Shown one piece after another: positions 34,379 to 43,059 of a DNA stretch of 62,968 nt. The number at the start of each line of letters is the position of its first letter. Within the stretch, counting starts at the first letter, position 1. Made by a program: the position numbers and the translations under genes. This DNA comes from an uncultured Roseburia sp. GTDB lineage: Bacteria; Bacillota; Clostridia; Lachnospirales; Lachnospiraceae. The stretch covers positions 1-62,968 of the forward strand of contig CAKREH010000020.1 in assembly GCA_934317215.1 (NCBI GenBank), in the 5' to 3' direction. Below the pieces are notes generated by a model. The model saw only the letters and a list, made by a program, of their open reading frames with translations. It did not search any database and had not been told where the DNA came from.

Positions 34379-35671
34379 ATGGAACAATATGTCATTAAAG
34401 GAGGCAATCCGTTAGTCGGAGAAGTGGAGATCGGCGGAGCAAAAAATGCTGCGCTTGCCATTATTTCTGCGGCGGTTATGACGGATGAGACCGTTACAAT
34501 AGAAAATTTACCAAATGTCAGAGATATCAATGTGCTGTTAAATGCAATCAGTGATATTGGTGCGAAGGTAGACAGACTGGATGCACATACAGTAAAGATG
34601 AACGGATCATTTATTCACAATCTGGTTGTAGACAATGAATATATCCGTAAGATCAGAGCATCCTATTATCTGCTGGGAGCACTCCTTGGAAAATATAAAC
34701 ATGCGGAGGTAGCTCTTCCGGGTGGATGTGATATCGGAAGCCGTCCGTTTGATCTTCACCTGAAGGGATTCCGGGCACTTGGTGCGACGGTAGATATCCG
34801 CCATGGTCTTGTGGTTGCAGATGCAAAGCAGCTGAAAGGTACACATATTTATCTGGATAAGGTATCTGTCGGTGCAACGATCAACATTATGATGGCAGCA
34901 GCCATGGCAGAGGGTAAGACAACACTGGAGAATGCGGCAAAAGAGCCTCACGTTGTTGATGCAGCCAACTTTTTAAACAGCATGGGTGCAAATATCAGGG
35001 GCGCCGGTACGGATGTGATCCGGATTGTTGGTGTTGAAAAACTGCACAAGACAGAATATTCTATCATTCCGGATCAGATCGAAGCCGGAACATTTATGCT
35101 TGCAGCAGCAGCGACAAAGGGAGATGTCACCGTAAAGAATGTCATCCCGAAGCATTTAGAGGCAATCAGTGCGAAGCTGCTTGAGATCGGATGTGAGGTG
35201 GAAGAGTTTGATGATGCGGTGCGTGTGGTATCCTCAAAACCACTGCATCACACACAGGTTACGACGCTTCCGTATCCGGGATTTCCGACAGATATGCAGC
35301 CACAGATCGCGGTTGTGTTAGGTATTTCGGAGGGTACGAGCACCGTTACGGAGAGTATTTTTGAAAACCGTTTTAAATATGTCGGTGAGCTGGCGCGCAT
35401 GGGTGCAAACTTTAAAGTAGAGAGCAATATAGCGATCATCGGTGGTATTGAGAATTATACCGGAGCCCGTGTCAATGCACCGGATCTGCGTGCCGGAGCG
35501 GCACTTGTGATCGCGGGACTTGCGGCGGAAGGCATCACGGTGGTAGACGATATCTACTATATCGAACGTGGATATGAAGAATTTGAAAAGAAACTCGCAT
35601 CACTGGGGGCTGTGATCGAGAAAGTAAGCACAGAGAAAGAGATACAGAAGTTTACACTGAAAGTGTCGTAG
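34379..35671 (+). CDS. murA: UDP-N-acetylglucosamine 1-carboxyvinyltransferase
   Basis: The 430-residue enzyme moves enolpyruvate from PEP to UDP-GlcNAc, the first committed step of peptidoglycan synthesis. The fosfomycin-target cysteine is Cys117 in LPGGCDIGSRP. KGGNPLVGEVEIGGAKNAAL at the N-terminus and GYPTDMQPQ-like PGFPTDMQPQ are family marks. Two promoters and a palindrome precede it. Firmicutes often have two copies; only one is in this window. Its partner murC lies at 21.1-22.5 kb and the GlmU-like gene at 26 kb supplies the substrate. Confidence 0.95.
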   Translation: MEQYVIKGGNPLVGEVEIGGAKNAALAIISAAVMTDETVTIENLPNVRDINVLLNAISDIGAKVDRLDAHTVKMNGSFIHNLVVDNEYIRKIRASYYLLGALLGKYKHAEVALPGGCDIGSRPFDLHLKGFRALGATVDIRHGLVVADAKQLKGTHIYLDKVSVGATINIMMAAAMAEGKTTLENAAKEPHVVDAANFLNSMGANIRGAGTDVIRIVGVEKLHKTEYSIIPDQIEAGTFMLAAAATKGDVTVKNVIPKHLEAISAKLLEIGCEVEEFDDAVRVVSSKPLHHTQVTTLPYPGFPTDMQPQIAVVLGISEGTSTVTESIFENRFKYVGELARMGANFKVESNIAIIGGIENYTGARVNAPDLRAGAALVIAGLAAEGITVVDDIYYIERGYEEFEKKLASLGAVIEKVSTEKEIQKFTLKVS

Positions 35672-35737
35672 CAGTTGAAAATATGGCAGGTAAAACTGTC
35701 ATGCAGGAGCTGCTATGCAGGGGCTGTTATGTAGAAG

Positions 35738-35794
35738 CTGCCATGGAGAGGGCGTTTCCGGGTATGGAAGACGTCTTTTACCATGGCAGTTTTT
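35738..35794 (+). terminator. Terminator of murA
   Basis: CTGCCATGG (35738-35746) pairs with CCATGGCAG (35781-35789), followed by T5. The long loop contains its own short pairing. Confidence 0.65.
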
Positions 35795-35842
35795 GCGCGC
35801 AGACATTCATGATGATAGCGTTTTAAAGGAAGAGGGAGAACG

Positions 35843-36583
35843 ATGAGAAGAATATTTCAAAAAGAACTTGATATGATCCTTCACTGGAATCTTACACTGG
35901 TTGGAGGATTTCTTGGAACCTATGCGATATTGCTTCATGCAGGAAATTTTGGTTCTGCACAGACCGGAAATGTCATGGAGATGGCGGCGGCACTCACCGG
36001 AAAAAATTTTGCGGAAGTGGGGATACGATTTTTAGCATTTCTTATTTTTGGAAGTGCGATCGTGATTTCTTATCTGTTGACGAATTCTACAAAACTGGAT
36101 ATGCGAAAGCTGGTGCTCTGGGTAGACGCAGCAGGACTTACCGTTACAGCGATGATGCCGGAGGGGGTGTCTGCGGTTGTGAGCCTTTATCCGATATTTT
36201 TCTGTTCAGCATTTCAGTGGGGCAGTTATTCCGGCGCATCGGGGTATAACAGTGCAAGCATTTTTACTACGAATAATTTTAAACAGTCGCTGCTCGCATG
36301 GACACAGTTTGTATTGACAAAAGATCCGGAATTCAGGAGAAAAGGAATCATGTATACGATGACGGTACTCTCATTTTTTGCCGGTGCATGCATTGGCTGT
36401 GTGTCAGTCTATACATATGGGGTATATGGTGCTTTTATAGGATTTGTACCACTGGTTGCGGCACGATTGTTTATGTACATCGGAAAGATACCGGTAGAGA
36501 ATGGTACACCGGAAGAAATCGAAGAAGAAGCAGAAGAAGCGCTCGAAGAGGTAACTCTGTTAGAAAACGATCAGAAACTGTGA
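35843..36583 (+). CDS. YoaK/DUF1275 family membrane protein
   Basis: The 246-residue protein has about six hydrophobic segments (for example LTLVGGFLGTYAILLHAG, FLAFLIFGSAIVISYLL, TMTVLSFFAGACIGCVSV). It has the DUF1275 mark NFGSAQTGNVMEMAAAL after the first segment. The C-terminal 30 residues are very acidic. Function of this family is unknown; proposed roles in transport are not established. AGGAAGAGGGAG upstream gives a strong ribosome site. The stop codon is inside its own terminator. Confidence 0.8.
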   Translation: MRRIFQKELDMILHWNLTLVGGFLGTYAILLHAGNFGSAQTGNVMEMAAALTGKNFAEVGIRFLAFLIFGSAIVISYLLTNSTKLDMRKLVLWVDAAGLTVTAMMPEGVSAVVSLYPIFFCSAFQWGSYSGASGYNSASIFTTNNFKQSLLAWTQFVLTKDPEFRRKGIMYTMTVLSFFAGACIGCVSVYTYGVYGAFIGFVPLVAARLFMYIGKIPVENGTPEEIEEEAEEALEEVTLLENDQKL

Positions 36584-36590
36584 TCGTTTT
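36565..36590 (+). terminator. Terminator overlapping the end of the DUF1275 gene
   Basis: AAAACGATCA (36565-36574) pairs with TGATCGTTTT (36581-36590). The stop codon lies in the 3' arm. It faces the 3' end of the minus-strand HD-GYP gene. Confidence 0.65.
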
Positions 36591-36624
36591 CATGAGGAGC
36601 CTCTTACGGCGCTTCTTTTTTTGC

Positions 36625-37704
36625 TTACAGAATACTCTGAATATGCAGATCAAGACGGGTAGAGAGGTCAATACAGGAATTATCATTTAACTGTACGATC
36701 GGTCTTGCAAGATGCTGCTGGTTTAACATCACAATATTGGCACTCTGTCCGTTGCTTAAAAGAACACGGTTGTTCTGATAAGTGGATGCGATATGCTGTA
36801 AAAAGGTAAGGATAAACTTTGGTTTGTATTTCTGAAGACCTTCCTGCTCGAAACGCTCGATAACCTGGAAAGGACAGAGCGGAGCACGGTAAGAACGTGC
36901 GGCAGTCATGGCATCGTAAACATCGGCGATCGCAACAACCATCGAGAAGTCATCTAAGTCCTTCTGGGTTGCTTTCAGCGGATAACCGGATCCGTCGCAG
37001 CGCTCATGGTGGAGCAGGGCAGCTTTTTTGATATGTGGATCGATATCTAAAGGTTTCAATAATTCGTAGCCGAATTTTGTGTGTCTTTTGACAAGATCAA
37101 ATTCCTCATCGGTATATTTGCCCGGTTTATTTAAAATTTCATCCGGGATCTTTAATTTTCCGATATCATGCAAAAGACCACAGAGCGTTAAGGTGTCTAA
37201 CGTTGCGGCATCCACTTTCAGCCATTTGCCGATACGGCGGCAGATCAGAGCTACATTTAAAGAATGTGCATAAGTGCTGTCATCGTAGGCACGCATATTA
37301 TGCAGCATATCAAAAAGCTCTAATGATGTCTTACAGGAATTGAACAGTTTGACTGTCTGTTCAAGAAGATCATTTGTGTCAAGCGGCTGATTGTGAAAAA
37401 CAAAACCTTCTATGGAAGACTTTAAAGAGTTCAGTACGAATGAATGATCAAACTGGAATGTCTGAAACTCTTTCGATGCTTTTACTTTTTGGGAGTAAGC
37501 CGGGATAAAATGTGGTGTTTCAGGTTCTTTTGGTTCATCCGGATCTTCAATACCCACTTCTAAAACACAATAAAAGGAAAGACGCATGATAAGCGGTCTT
37601 GTAAGTGTGACACCCTTATCAACGATCATCTGTCCATTTTTTGTCAGGACCTGTTCGGCAGTGACCATGCCTGGTTCAAGTTTATTGACTGTTACCTTCT
37701 TCAT
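36625..37704 (-). CDS. HD-GYP domain protein, probable c-di-GMP phosphodiesterase
   Basis: The protein (359 residues) has an N-terminal domain beginning MKKVTVNKLEPGM, and an HD-GYP domain around residues 140-300. The metal-binding motifs are intact: LLHDIGKLKIP, HHERCDGSGYP and DVYDAMTAARSYR. It should break down cyclic di-GMP, opposing GGDEF proteins such as the one at 44.7 kb. I chose the ATG at 37704 with a weak GGGGT 7-8 nt ahead. The ATG at 37716 is an alternative. It has its own promoter and no cotranscribed neighbour. Confidence 0.88.
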   Translation of the reverse strand: MKKVTVNKLEPGMVTAEQVLTKNGQMIVDKGVTLTRPLIMRLSFYCVLEVGIEDPDEPKEPETPHFIPAYSQKVKASKEFQTFQFDHSFVLNSLKSSIEGFVFHNQPLDTNDLLEQTVKLFNSCKTSLELFDMLHNMRAYDDSTYAHSLNVALICRRIGKWLKVDAATLDTLTLCGLLHDIGKLKIPDEILNKPGKYTDEEFDLVKRHTKFGYELLKPLDIDPHIKKAALLHHERCDGSGYPLKATQKDLDDFSMVVAIADVYDAMTAARSYRAPLCPFQVIERFEQEGLQKYKPKFILTFLQHIASTYQNNRVLLSNGQSANIVMLNQQHLARPIVQLNDNSCIDLSTRLDLHIQSIL

Positions 37705-37752
37705 AAAAAACCCCATTTCATTTGTACGTCTGTCACGTTCATAATTAAGTAT

Positions 37753-37781
37753 AGTATAGAATTTTCATATTTGAAAGTCAA
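37753..37781 (-). promoter_or_regulatory. SigA-type promoter of the HD-GYP gene
   Basis: On the minus strand TTGACT (37776-37781), 17-bp spacer, TATACT (37753-37758). Confidence 0.75.
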
Positions 37782-37814
37782 TCGGGTTTGTGTAAAAGGA
37801 TAAGAAAATACACC

Positions 37815-37843
37815 TTGACATTTTGTGAAAACGGGTGTATGTT
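37815..37843 (+). promoter_or_regulatory. SigA-type promoter of the SAM riboswitch/metK unit
   Basis: TTGACA (37815-37820), 17-bp spacer, TATGTT (37838-37843). Confidence 0.75.
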
Positions 37844-37882
37844 AGTCACTGTGAGTTTTGCAACTTAATATTTTTAGAATTT

Positions 37883-38058
37883 TCTTATTCAGAGTGATGG
37901 AGATACAAAGGATCTGTGAAGTCACGGCAACCCCTCTACGGAAGGTGCCAACCTGAGCGAATGGTACGAAGCAGTACATATATGTTCGAACAATAAGAGG
38001 ATTTGATGATTGATTTACAGCTATCACTTCCACTTGTTTTTCGCAAGTGGATTTTTTT
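37883..38058 (+). promoter_or_regulatory. SAM-I (S-box) riboswitch with terminator platform
   Basis: The P1 strands are CTTATTCAGAG (from 37884) and AATAAGAG (from 37992). Between them lie the S-box hallmarks: GTGATGGAGATACAAAGGAT, GTCACGGCAACC and GGAAGGTGCCAACCTGAG. A terminator follows, TCCACTTG (38029-38036) with CAAGTGGA (38044-38051) and T7. When SAM binds, the terminator should form and stop metK; when SAM is low, an alternative fold lets transcription through. This covers most of the 386-bp gap before metK. Confidence 0.88.
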
Positions 38059-38102
38059 GCGAAAAGACGCAGAAAAACACCATCAGAAAAAGGAGCAGAA
38101 TA

Positions 38103-39284
38103 ATGGAAAAAAGATTATTTACATCAGAATCCGTAACAGAAGGACATCCTGACAAAGTCTGCGATGCAATCTCTGACGCAATCTTAGATGCATGTATGGC
38201 AGAAGATCCAATGAGCCGTGTTGCATGTGAAACAGCAAGCTGTACAGGCTTCGTTTTAGTAACCGGAGAGATCACCACAAAAGCACAGTTAGATATCCCT
38301 GCAATCGTTCGAAAAACAGTCAACGAGATCGGCTACAACGATGCAAAAACCGGATTTGATGGAAATACCTGTGCAGTTATGGTAGCACTTGACCAGCAGT
38401 CACCGGATATTGCAATGGGTGTTGATAAAGCATTAGAGGCAAAAGAGGGTGCCTTAACAGATGATCTTGATACCGGAGCAGGCGATCAGGGTATGATGTT
38501 TGGTTATGCAACCAACGAGACACCGGAGTTAATGCCATATCCGATCTCTTTGGCACACAAACTGGCATTACAGTTAACAAAAGTAAGAAAAGACGGTACA
38601 CTGACCTACTTAAGACCGGACGGAAAAACACAGGTTTCCGTAGAGTATGATGAGGCTGGAAAGCCGGTACGTCTTGAGGCAGTTGTATTATCAACCCAGC
38701 ATGACGATGATGTGACACAGGAGCAGATCCATGCAGACATCAAAAAATACGTTTTCGATCCGATCCTTCCAAAAGAGATGATCGATGCAGATACCAAATT
38801 CTTCATCAATCCGACCGGACGTTTTGTCATCGGCGGACCGCATGGTGATGCAGGTTTAACCGGACGTAAGATCATCGTAGACACCTACGGCGGATATGCA
38901 CGTCACGGCGGCGGAGCTTTCTCCGGAAAAGACTGCACAAAGGTTGACCGTTCTGCAGCATATGCAGCACGTTACGTTGCAAAGAATATCGTAGCAGCAG
39001 GACTTGCAGAGAAATGTGAGATCCAGTTATCCTATGCGATCGGTGTAGCACAGCCGACATCCGTTATGGTAGATACTTTCGGAACAGGTAAATTATCCGA
39101 TGAGAAGTTAGTTGAGATCATTCGTGAGAACTTTGACCTTCGTCCGGCAGGAATCATCAAGATGCTTGACTTAAGAAGACCGATCTACCGTGGAACAGCA
39201 GCTTACGGACATTTCGGACGTACAGACATAGAACTTCCGTGGGAGGCAGTTGATAAGGCTGAGACATTAAAAAAATATCTGTAA
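38103..39284 (+). CDS. metK: S-adenosylmethionine synthetase
   Basis: The 393-residue enzyme makes SAM from methionine and ATP. The start MEKRLFTSESVTEGHPDKV, the ATP motif GAGDQGMMFGYA and the phosphate loop GGGAFSGKDCTKVDRSAAY are all present. AAAAGGAG upstream of the ATG at 38103 fixes the start. The longer in-frame ATG at 38010 lies inside the riboswitch and is not used. It is controlled by the SAM-I riboswitch just upstream, a feedback loop on its product. Confidence 0.96.
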   Translation: MEKRLFTSESVTEGHPDKVCDAISDAILDACMAEDPMSRVACETASCTGFVLVTGEITTKAQLDIPAIVRKTVNEIGYNDAKTGFDGNTCAVMVALDQQSPDIAMGVDKALEAKEGALTDDLDTGAGDQGMMFGYATNETPELMPYPISLAHKLALQLTKVRKDGTLTYLRPDGKTQVSVEYDEAGKPVRLEAVVLSTQHDDDVTQEQIHADIKKYVFDPILPKEMIDADTKFFINPTGRFVIGGPHGDAGLTGRKIIVDTYGGYARHGGGAFSGKDCTKVDRSAAYAARYVAKNIVAAGLAEKCEIQLSYAIGVAQPTSVMVDTFGTGKLSDEKLVEIIRENFDLRPAGIIKMLDLRRPIYRGTAAYGHFGRTDIELPWEAVDKAETLKKYL

Positions 39285-39369
39285 GAGAAATCTGAAATAC
39301 AAAACTCATTTGGCTTCACAAAAAGTTTAGACAATTTTATATAAATTAAATGGGATTTGAAATTTTTCA

Positions 39370-39378
39370 TGCTATAAT
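39370..39378 (+). promoter_or_regulatory. Extended -10 promoter for the two-component system
   Basis: TGCTATAAT is a good extended -10 about 90 bp before the kinase start. Confidence 0.5.
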
Positions 39379-39434
39379 AGGTCATAAAGGTATGTTTATG
39401 AAGGTCATAAAATACCCTTATGACCTTTTTTTTG
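39379..39434 (+). terminator. Hairpin terminator or attenuator between promoter and kinase
   Basis: AAGGTCATAA (39401-39410) pairs perfectly with TTATGACCTT (39418-39427) around a 7-nt loop and a T8 tract follows. An upstream near-copy, GGTCATAAAGGTA (from 39380), could pair with the same 3' arm. Located after the promoter, it may act as an attenuator rather than as the metK terminator. Confidence 0.6.
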
Positions 39435-39467
39435 TGGGAACAGAAACCGGAAAGGCGAACATGTAAT

Positions 39468-40955
39468 ATGAAACTGAAATCAAAAATCATCATTTCTTTT
39501 TGTATTATCATATTTGTTCCAATCGTGCTGATGACGGCGGCACTTTTCAGTTTTCAGCGTATACAGGTGAAGGCGATTGAGCAGACTTATGGGATCAAGG
39601 AAAATAATTACAGCTATTTTTCCAATTCCATGCAGCTTTTAAGCCGTTTTACGAAAGACTGTTTCAAAGAGCTGAAAGATGCGGCGAAGAATGATCCGGC
39701 ACGGCTGGAGGATCAGGAATATTTAAATGAACTCAACCAGACATTAGAGGAGAAGAGTTCTTATCTGATCGTAAGAAAGGATAAAGAGTTAATTTATATC
39801 GGTGAGGATGCAAGCATTTCGCTGCTGACACAGCTGCCGTCGTATGGTGATACGGTGAAAGATGAGGATGCCGGAACTTACATTGACGGAGATGAACAGG
39901 TGCTGATCAAGCAGATCGACTTCCAGTTTCAGGATGGAAGTGCCGGAAGTGCCTTTATTGTTACAATCTTAGAGGAGACAGTGCCGGAGGTAAAAAAACT
40001 GCTTATAGATGTATTAGTCTCCATTATTCTGATCCTTGTACTGACGGCGACGATGCTGACCATCTGGATGTATACCAGCATGATCAATCCGATCAAAAAG
40101 CTGCAGACGGCGGCACAGAATATCAAGGATGGCAATCTTGATTTTTCAGTGGAATCGGACAGCAGGGATGAGATTGGGGAGCTCTGCAGATCGTTTGAGG
40201 AGATGCGCCTGCGCTTAAAGGATAATGCGGAGGAAAAGATTGAGGGCGAAAAAGAAAACAAGACGCTCATCAGCAATATTGCACATGATTTAAAGACGCC
40301 GATCACGGCGGTAAAAGGTTATGCGGAAGGACTGATGGATGGCGTGGCGGATACACCGGAGAAGCGGGATAAATATATCCGCACGATCTACAATAAGGCA
40401 AATGAGATGGATACGCTTTTAAATGAGTTGACATTATATGCTAAAATTGACACGAACCGTATCCCTTACAATTTCGCAAAGATCAATGTATCGGAATATT
40501 TTAATGATTGTGTAGAAGAGATCGGACTTGATCTTGAAACAAAAAATATCAGGCTTGCCTACTTTAACTATGTGGACGAAAATGTTTTGATCATAGCAGA
40601 TCCCGAGCAGCTTCGTCGTGTGATCCACAATATTATCGGCAATTCCATCAAGTATCTGGATAAACAGCAGGGATTTATCAATATCCGCATCAAGGATGTC
40701 GGTGACTTTATCCAGGTAGAGATTGAGGACAACGGAAGGGGGATTTCGGCGAGAGATCTGCCATATATTTTCGACCGTTTTTACCGCGCGGATGCATCGC
40801 GCAACTCGGCAACCGGCGGCAGCGGCATCGGTCTGTCCATTGTAAAGAAGATCATAGAAGACCATGGTGGAAAGATCTGGGCAACCAGCAAAGAGTCCAT
40901 CGGAACGGTCATGTATTTTGTAATTCGTAAATATCAGGAGGTACCAAATGAGTAA
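39468..40955 (+). CDS. Sensor histidine kinase
   Basis: The 495-residue kinase has a membrane segment near residues 5-25, an extracellular sensing domain, a second segment (about 180-205, VLVSIILILVLTATMLTIW), a HAMP linker and the HisKA box with phospho-acceptor His273 (SNIAHDLKTP). The HATPase domain has the N box (HNIIGNSIKYLDK), G1 (EDNGRGIS) and G2 (GGSGIGLSIVKK). The start at 39468 gives a proper first membrane segment, and GGAAAGG lies 11 nt ahead. It overlaps its response regulator by 8 bp. The signal is not identifiable. Confidence 0.92.
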   Translation: MKLKSKIIISFCIIIFVPIVLMTAALFSFQRIQVKAIEQTYGIKENNYSYFSNSMQLLSRFTKDCFKELKDAAKNDPARLEDQEYLNELNQTLEEKSSYLIVRKDKELIYIGEDASISLLTQLPSYGDTVKDEDAGTYIDGDEQVLIKQIDFQFQDGSAGSAFIVTILEETVPEVKKLLIDVLVSIILILVLTATMLTIWMYTSMINPIKKLQTAAQNIKDGNLDFSVESDSRDEIGELCRSFEEMRLRLKDNAEEKIEGEKENKTLISNIAHDLKTPITAVKGYAEGLMDGVADTPEKRDKYIRTIYNKANEMDTLLNELTLYAKIDTNRIPYNFAKINVSEYFNDCVEEIGLDLETKNIRLAYFNYVDENVLIIADPEQLRRVIHNIIGNSIKYLDKQQGFINIRIKDVGDFIQVEIEDNGRGISARDLPYIFDRFYRADASRNSATGGSGIGLSIVKKIIEDHGGKIWATSKESIGTVMYFVIRKYQEVPNE

Positions 40956-41637
40956 GGTTTTGATTATTGAAGATGAGGTTGCAATCGCAGACCTGGAGAA
41001 AGATTACTTAGAACTCAGCGGATTTGAGGTGGAGACTGAGAATGACGGCGTGGTCGGATTAAAACGTGCGCTCTCCGAAGATTTTGATATGTACATTTTA
41101 GATCTGATGCTGCCGGGCATTGACGGCTTTGAGATCTGCAAACAGATCAGAGAGGAAAAAAATACACCGATTCTCATGGTATCTGCCAAAAAAGACGATA
41201 TCGATAAGATCAGGGGACTGGGACTTGGTGCGGATGATTACATCACAAAACCGTTCTCACCGAGTGAACTTGTTGCCAGAGTGAAGGCGCACCTTGCCCG
41301 CTATGAGCGCCTGATCGGAAGTAACATCGTGGAGAACGACGTGATCGAGATCCGTGGCATCCGTATCGACAAGACAGCAAGACGTGTCTGGGTCAATGGT
41401 GAGGAAAAACAGTTTACGACCAAGGAATTTGATCTTTTAACATTCTTAGCAGAGCACCCGAACCATGTGTTCACGAAGGAAGAACTCTTCCGTGAGATCT
41501 GGGATATGGAATCGATCGGTGATATCGCAACTGTGACCGTGCATATCAAAAAGATCCGTGAGAAGATCGAGATGAATACCAATAAACCTCAGTATATAGA
41601 GACTATTTGGGGTGTAGGATACCGTTTTAAACTTTAG
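40948..41637 (+). CDS. OmpR/PhoB-family response regulator
   Basis: The 229-residue regulator has a receiver domain with phospho-acceptor Asp52 (MYILDLMLPGIDGF) and the conserved Lys (KPFSPSEL). A winged-helix DNA-binding domain ends in TIWGVGYRFKL. It overlaps the sensor kinase by 8 bp, so they are translated together. GGAGG lies upstream of the ATG. A second, near-identical 3' end lies just downstream (41661-41697). Confidence 0.94.
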   Translation: MSKVLIIEDEVAIADLEKDYLELSGFEVETENDGVVGLKRALSEDFDMYILDLMLPGIDGFEICKQIREEKNTPILMVSAKKDDIDKIRGLGLGADDYITKPFSPSELVARVKAHLARYERLIGSNIVENDVIEIRGIRIDKTARRVWVNGEEKQFTTKEFDLLTFLAEHPNHVFTKEELFREIWDMESIGDIATVTVHIKKIREKIEMNTNKPQYIETIWGVGYRFKL

Positions 41638-41660
41638 TTTTTGTCCCAAATATTCTCCGA

Positions 41661-41697
41661 CTATTTGGGGTGTAGGATATACATTTAAACTGTAAAG
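41661..41697 (+). pseudogene. Duplicated 3' end of a response regulator gene
   Basis: The DNA encodes TIWGVGYTFKL and a stop, and is nearly identical to the last codons of the intact regulator (41604-41637). It is a scar of a tandem duplication or of a lost neighbouring regulator gene. Confidence 0.7.
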
Positions 41698-41733
41698 GTT
41701 TTTTGTTTTGCATGTATCAGAGAAAAGAAAAAT

Positions 41734-41768
41734 GGCGCGGAAGTCAGAAAATGGCTTCCGCGCCTTAT
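41734..41768 (+). terminator. Terminator after the two-component operon
   Basis: GGCGCGGAAG (41734-41743) pairs perfectly with CTTCCGCGCC (41755-41764). The T-tract is short. The stretch from here to 42106 holds no gene that I can support. Confidence 0.65.
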
Positions 41769-41972
41769 TGCCAGTACATTGATTTTTAAAGAAGTAATAT
41801 GAATTTGATGAAAGTACAGATCAGAAACGGAAGATTTTGATCATTTGATTGATAAGAAAGAAGCGATCAACCGTCTTCGCTATGAAAAGCCGGATATGTA
41901 GATTTGCTTTTGGACAGAAGATACTTTGAAAAAGCTGCATTTCCGACATGCATTGCATGAGTGATGGATATC

Positions 41973-42001
41973 TTGCAGAAGAACTTGAGATAGAGTATAA
42001 A
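41973..42001 (+). promoter_or_regulatory. Possible promoter for the small ORF at 42107
   Basis: TTGCAG (41973-41978), 17-bp spacer, TATAAA (41996-42001). Confidence 0.4.
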
Positions 42002-42106
42002 AAGGGTATATAATAAAAAAGCTCGGGTTCAGATAACAGGACAGAAAGAAAAAACAGGGCACATTTTTCATATCCCGATCAATATAGGATAAGCGAGGAA
42101 ACACAA

Positions 42107-42349
42107 ATGAGTAATTACGAAAAACCAGTTGTTGTAATGGCAGAAGAAAGCACAGAGGGCGTGTATCTTGCAAGCGGAGATCACCTGGAACAGTGCAGAT
42201 TTGGGAGAACAGAGGCATCCGCAGGGGCAGATGCGTGCCAGGAATGTTCTAAGAGCGGTGGAAAGAGATCTACTCCTTTACCGGGAGAAGAATCTGCAAG
42301 GAGAGATGATTTTAAAAGCTGCGTGGACAATATGCCGGTCAAGCAGTAG
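42107..42349 (+). CDS. Small protein with YEKP/EGVY leader-like N-terminus
   Basis: The 80-residue ORF begins MSNYEKPVVVMAEESTEGVY. I recall this pattern (YEKP then EGVYxASG) as a recurring start in small Lachnospiraceae proteins of unknown function. The rest (LASGDHLEQCRFGRTEAS...) is Ser/Arg-rich with several cysteines (CQECSKSG) and looks unlike the N-terminus, as if the two parts were joined or frame-shifted. GCGAGGAAAC upstream is an acceptable ribosome site. It lies 14 bp before a pseudouridine synthase but is unrelated. Possibly a peptide precursor or a broken gene. Confidence 0.45.
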   Translation: MSNYEKPVVVMAEESTEGVYLASGDHLEQCRFGRTEASAGADACQECSKSGGKRSTPLPGEESARRDDFKSCVDNMPVKQ

Positions 42350-42363
42350 AAATGAGGAACAGT

Positions 42364-43017
42364 ATGCAGCCAGCGATCATTTATGAAGATGAAGACATTC
42401 TCGTCTGTAAAAAACCGGCAGGCGTGGCGACACAGACAAAACGTATCGGACAGGCGGATATGGAGAGCCTGCTCAAAAACTACCGTGCATCCAAAGGGGA
42501 GCCGCCTTATATCGGGGTGGTGCACCGGTTAGACCAGCCGGTCGAGGGAGTCATGGTGTTTGCAAAAAATAAAGAAGCAGCGGCAGATCTAAGCCGTCAG
42601 ATCAAAACAAAACTGGCGGACAAATATTATTATGCGATGACGGACGGCGTGCCGGAAAAGAAAAAAGGAACCTTAGAGGATGAACTTTTACAGAATGGAA
42701 AGACAAATACCTCCGAGGTGGTGGAAAGAGGAACACCGCAGGCTAAACATGCCAGCCTTTCCTATGAGGTGGTCGAGCAGGATGGAAAACATGCCGTTTT
42801 GCGTATCAGACTTGATACCGGACGCCACCATCAGATCAGGGTGCAGCTTGCACATGCAGGGATGCCGATCGTTGGGGATAAAAAGTACAACTTTAAAGAA
42901 AACATTGCACCGTCGGGCGGACAGCTTGCACTGTGCTCTTTTAAGATCGCGTTCCGGCATCCGAAAACGCATAGAAAACTGGAGTTTGAAATTGACAAGC
43001 CTTTTGGTTTAGAATAA
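42364..43017 (+). CDS. RluA-family pseudouridine synthase
   Basis: The 217-residue enzyme converts uridine to pseudouridine in rRNA or tRNA. The catalytic Asp lies in VVHRLDQPVEGV, and the downstream RLDTGRHHQIRVQL and GDKKYN motifs are canonical for RluA/RluC/RluD. It has no S4 domain. I chose the ATG at 42364 (MQPAIIYED) with AGGAA upstream rather than 42352, which has no ribosome site. The target site cannot be assigned. It precedes proS by 43 bp. Confidence 0.88.
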   Translation: MQPAIIYEDEDILVCKKPAGVATQTKRIGQADMESLLKNYRASKGEPPYIGVVHRLDQPVEGVMVFAKNKEAAADLSRQIKTKLADKYYYAMTDGVPEKKKGTLEDELLQNGKTNTSEVVERGTPQAKHASLSYEVVEQDGKHAVLRIRLDTGRHHQIRVQLAHAGMPIVGDKKYNFKENIAPSGGQLALCSFKIAFRHPKTHRKLEFEIDKPFGLE

Positions 43018-43059
43018 AATAAATCCAAAGGTTTAGATAGAAGAGTAAGGAGATTTATC

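Noticed and set aside
36298..36690. Second frame within the DUF1275 gene (MDTVCIDKR...)
   Set aside because: It overlaps the clear membrane protein gene and the terminator; composition is that of a shadow frame.
38010..38102. Longer start for metK from 38010
   Set aside because: It lies in the riboswitch and terminator; homology begins at 38103 with a proper ribosome site.
41765..42100. Possible gene remnant (KYRSETEDFDHLIDKKEAIN... in one frame)
   Set aside because: Open only for a short stretch with stops on both sides; I could not identify the family, so I do not call a pseudogene.
42168..42386. Alternative frame over the small ORF (MQAEITWNSADL...)
   Set aside because: It has no good ribosome site and overlaps the next gene's start; it may be the other half of a frameshifted gene, but this is not provable here.
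43018..43059. A T-box leader before proS
   Set aside because: Only 42 bp separate proS from the previous gene; no T-box sequence is present.
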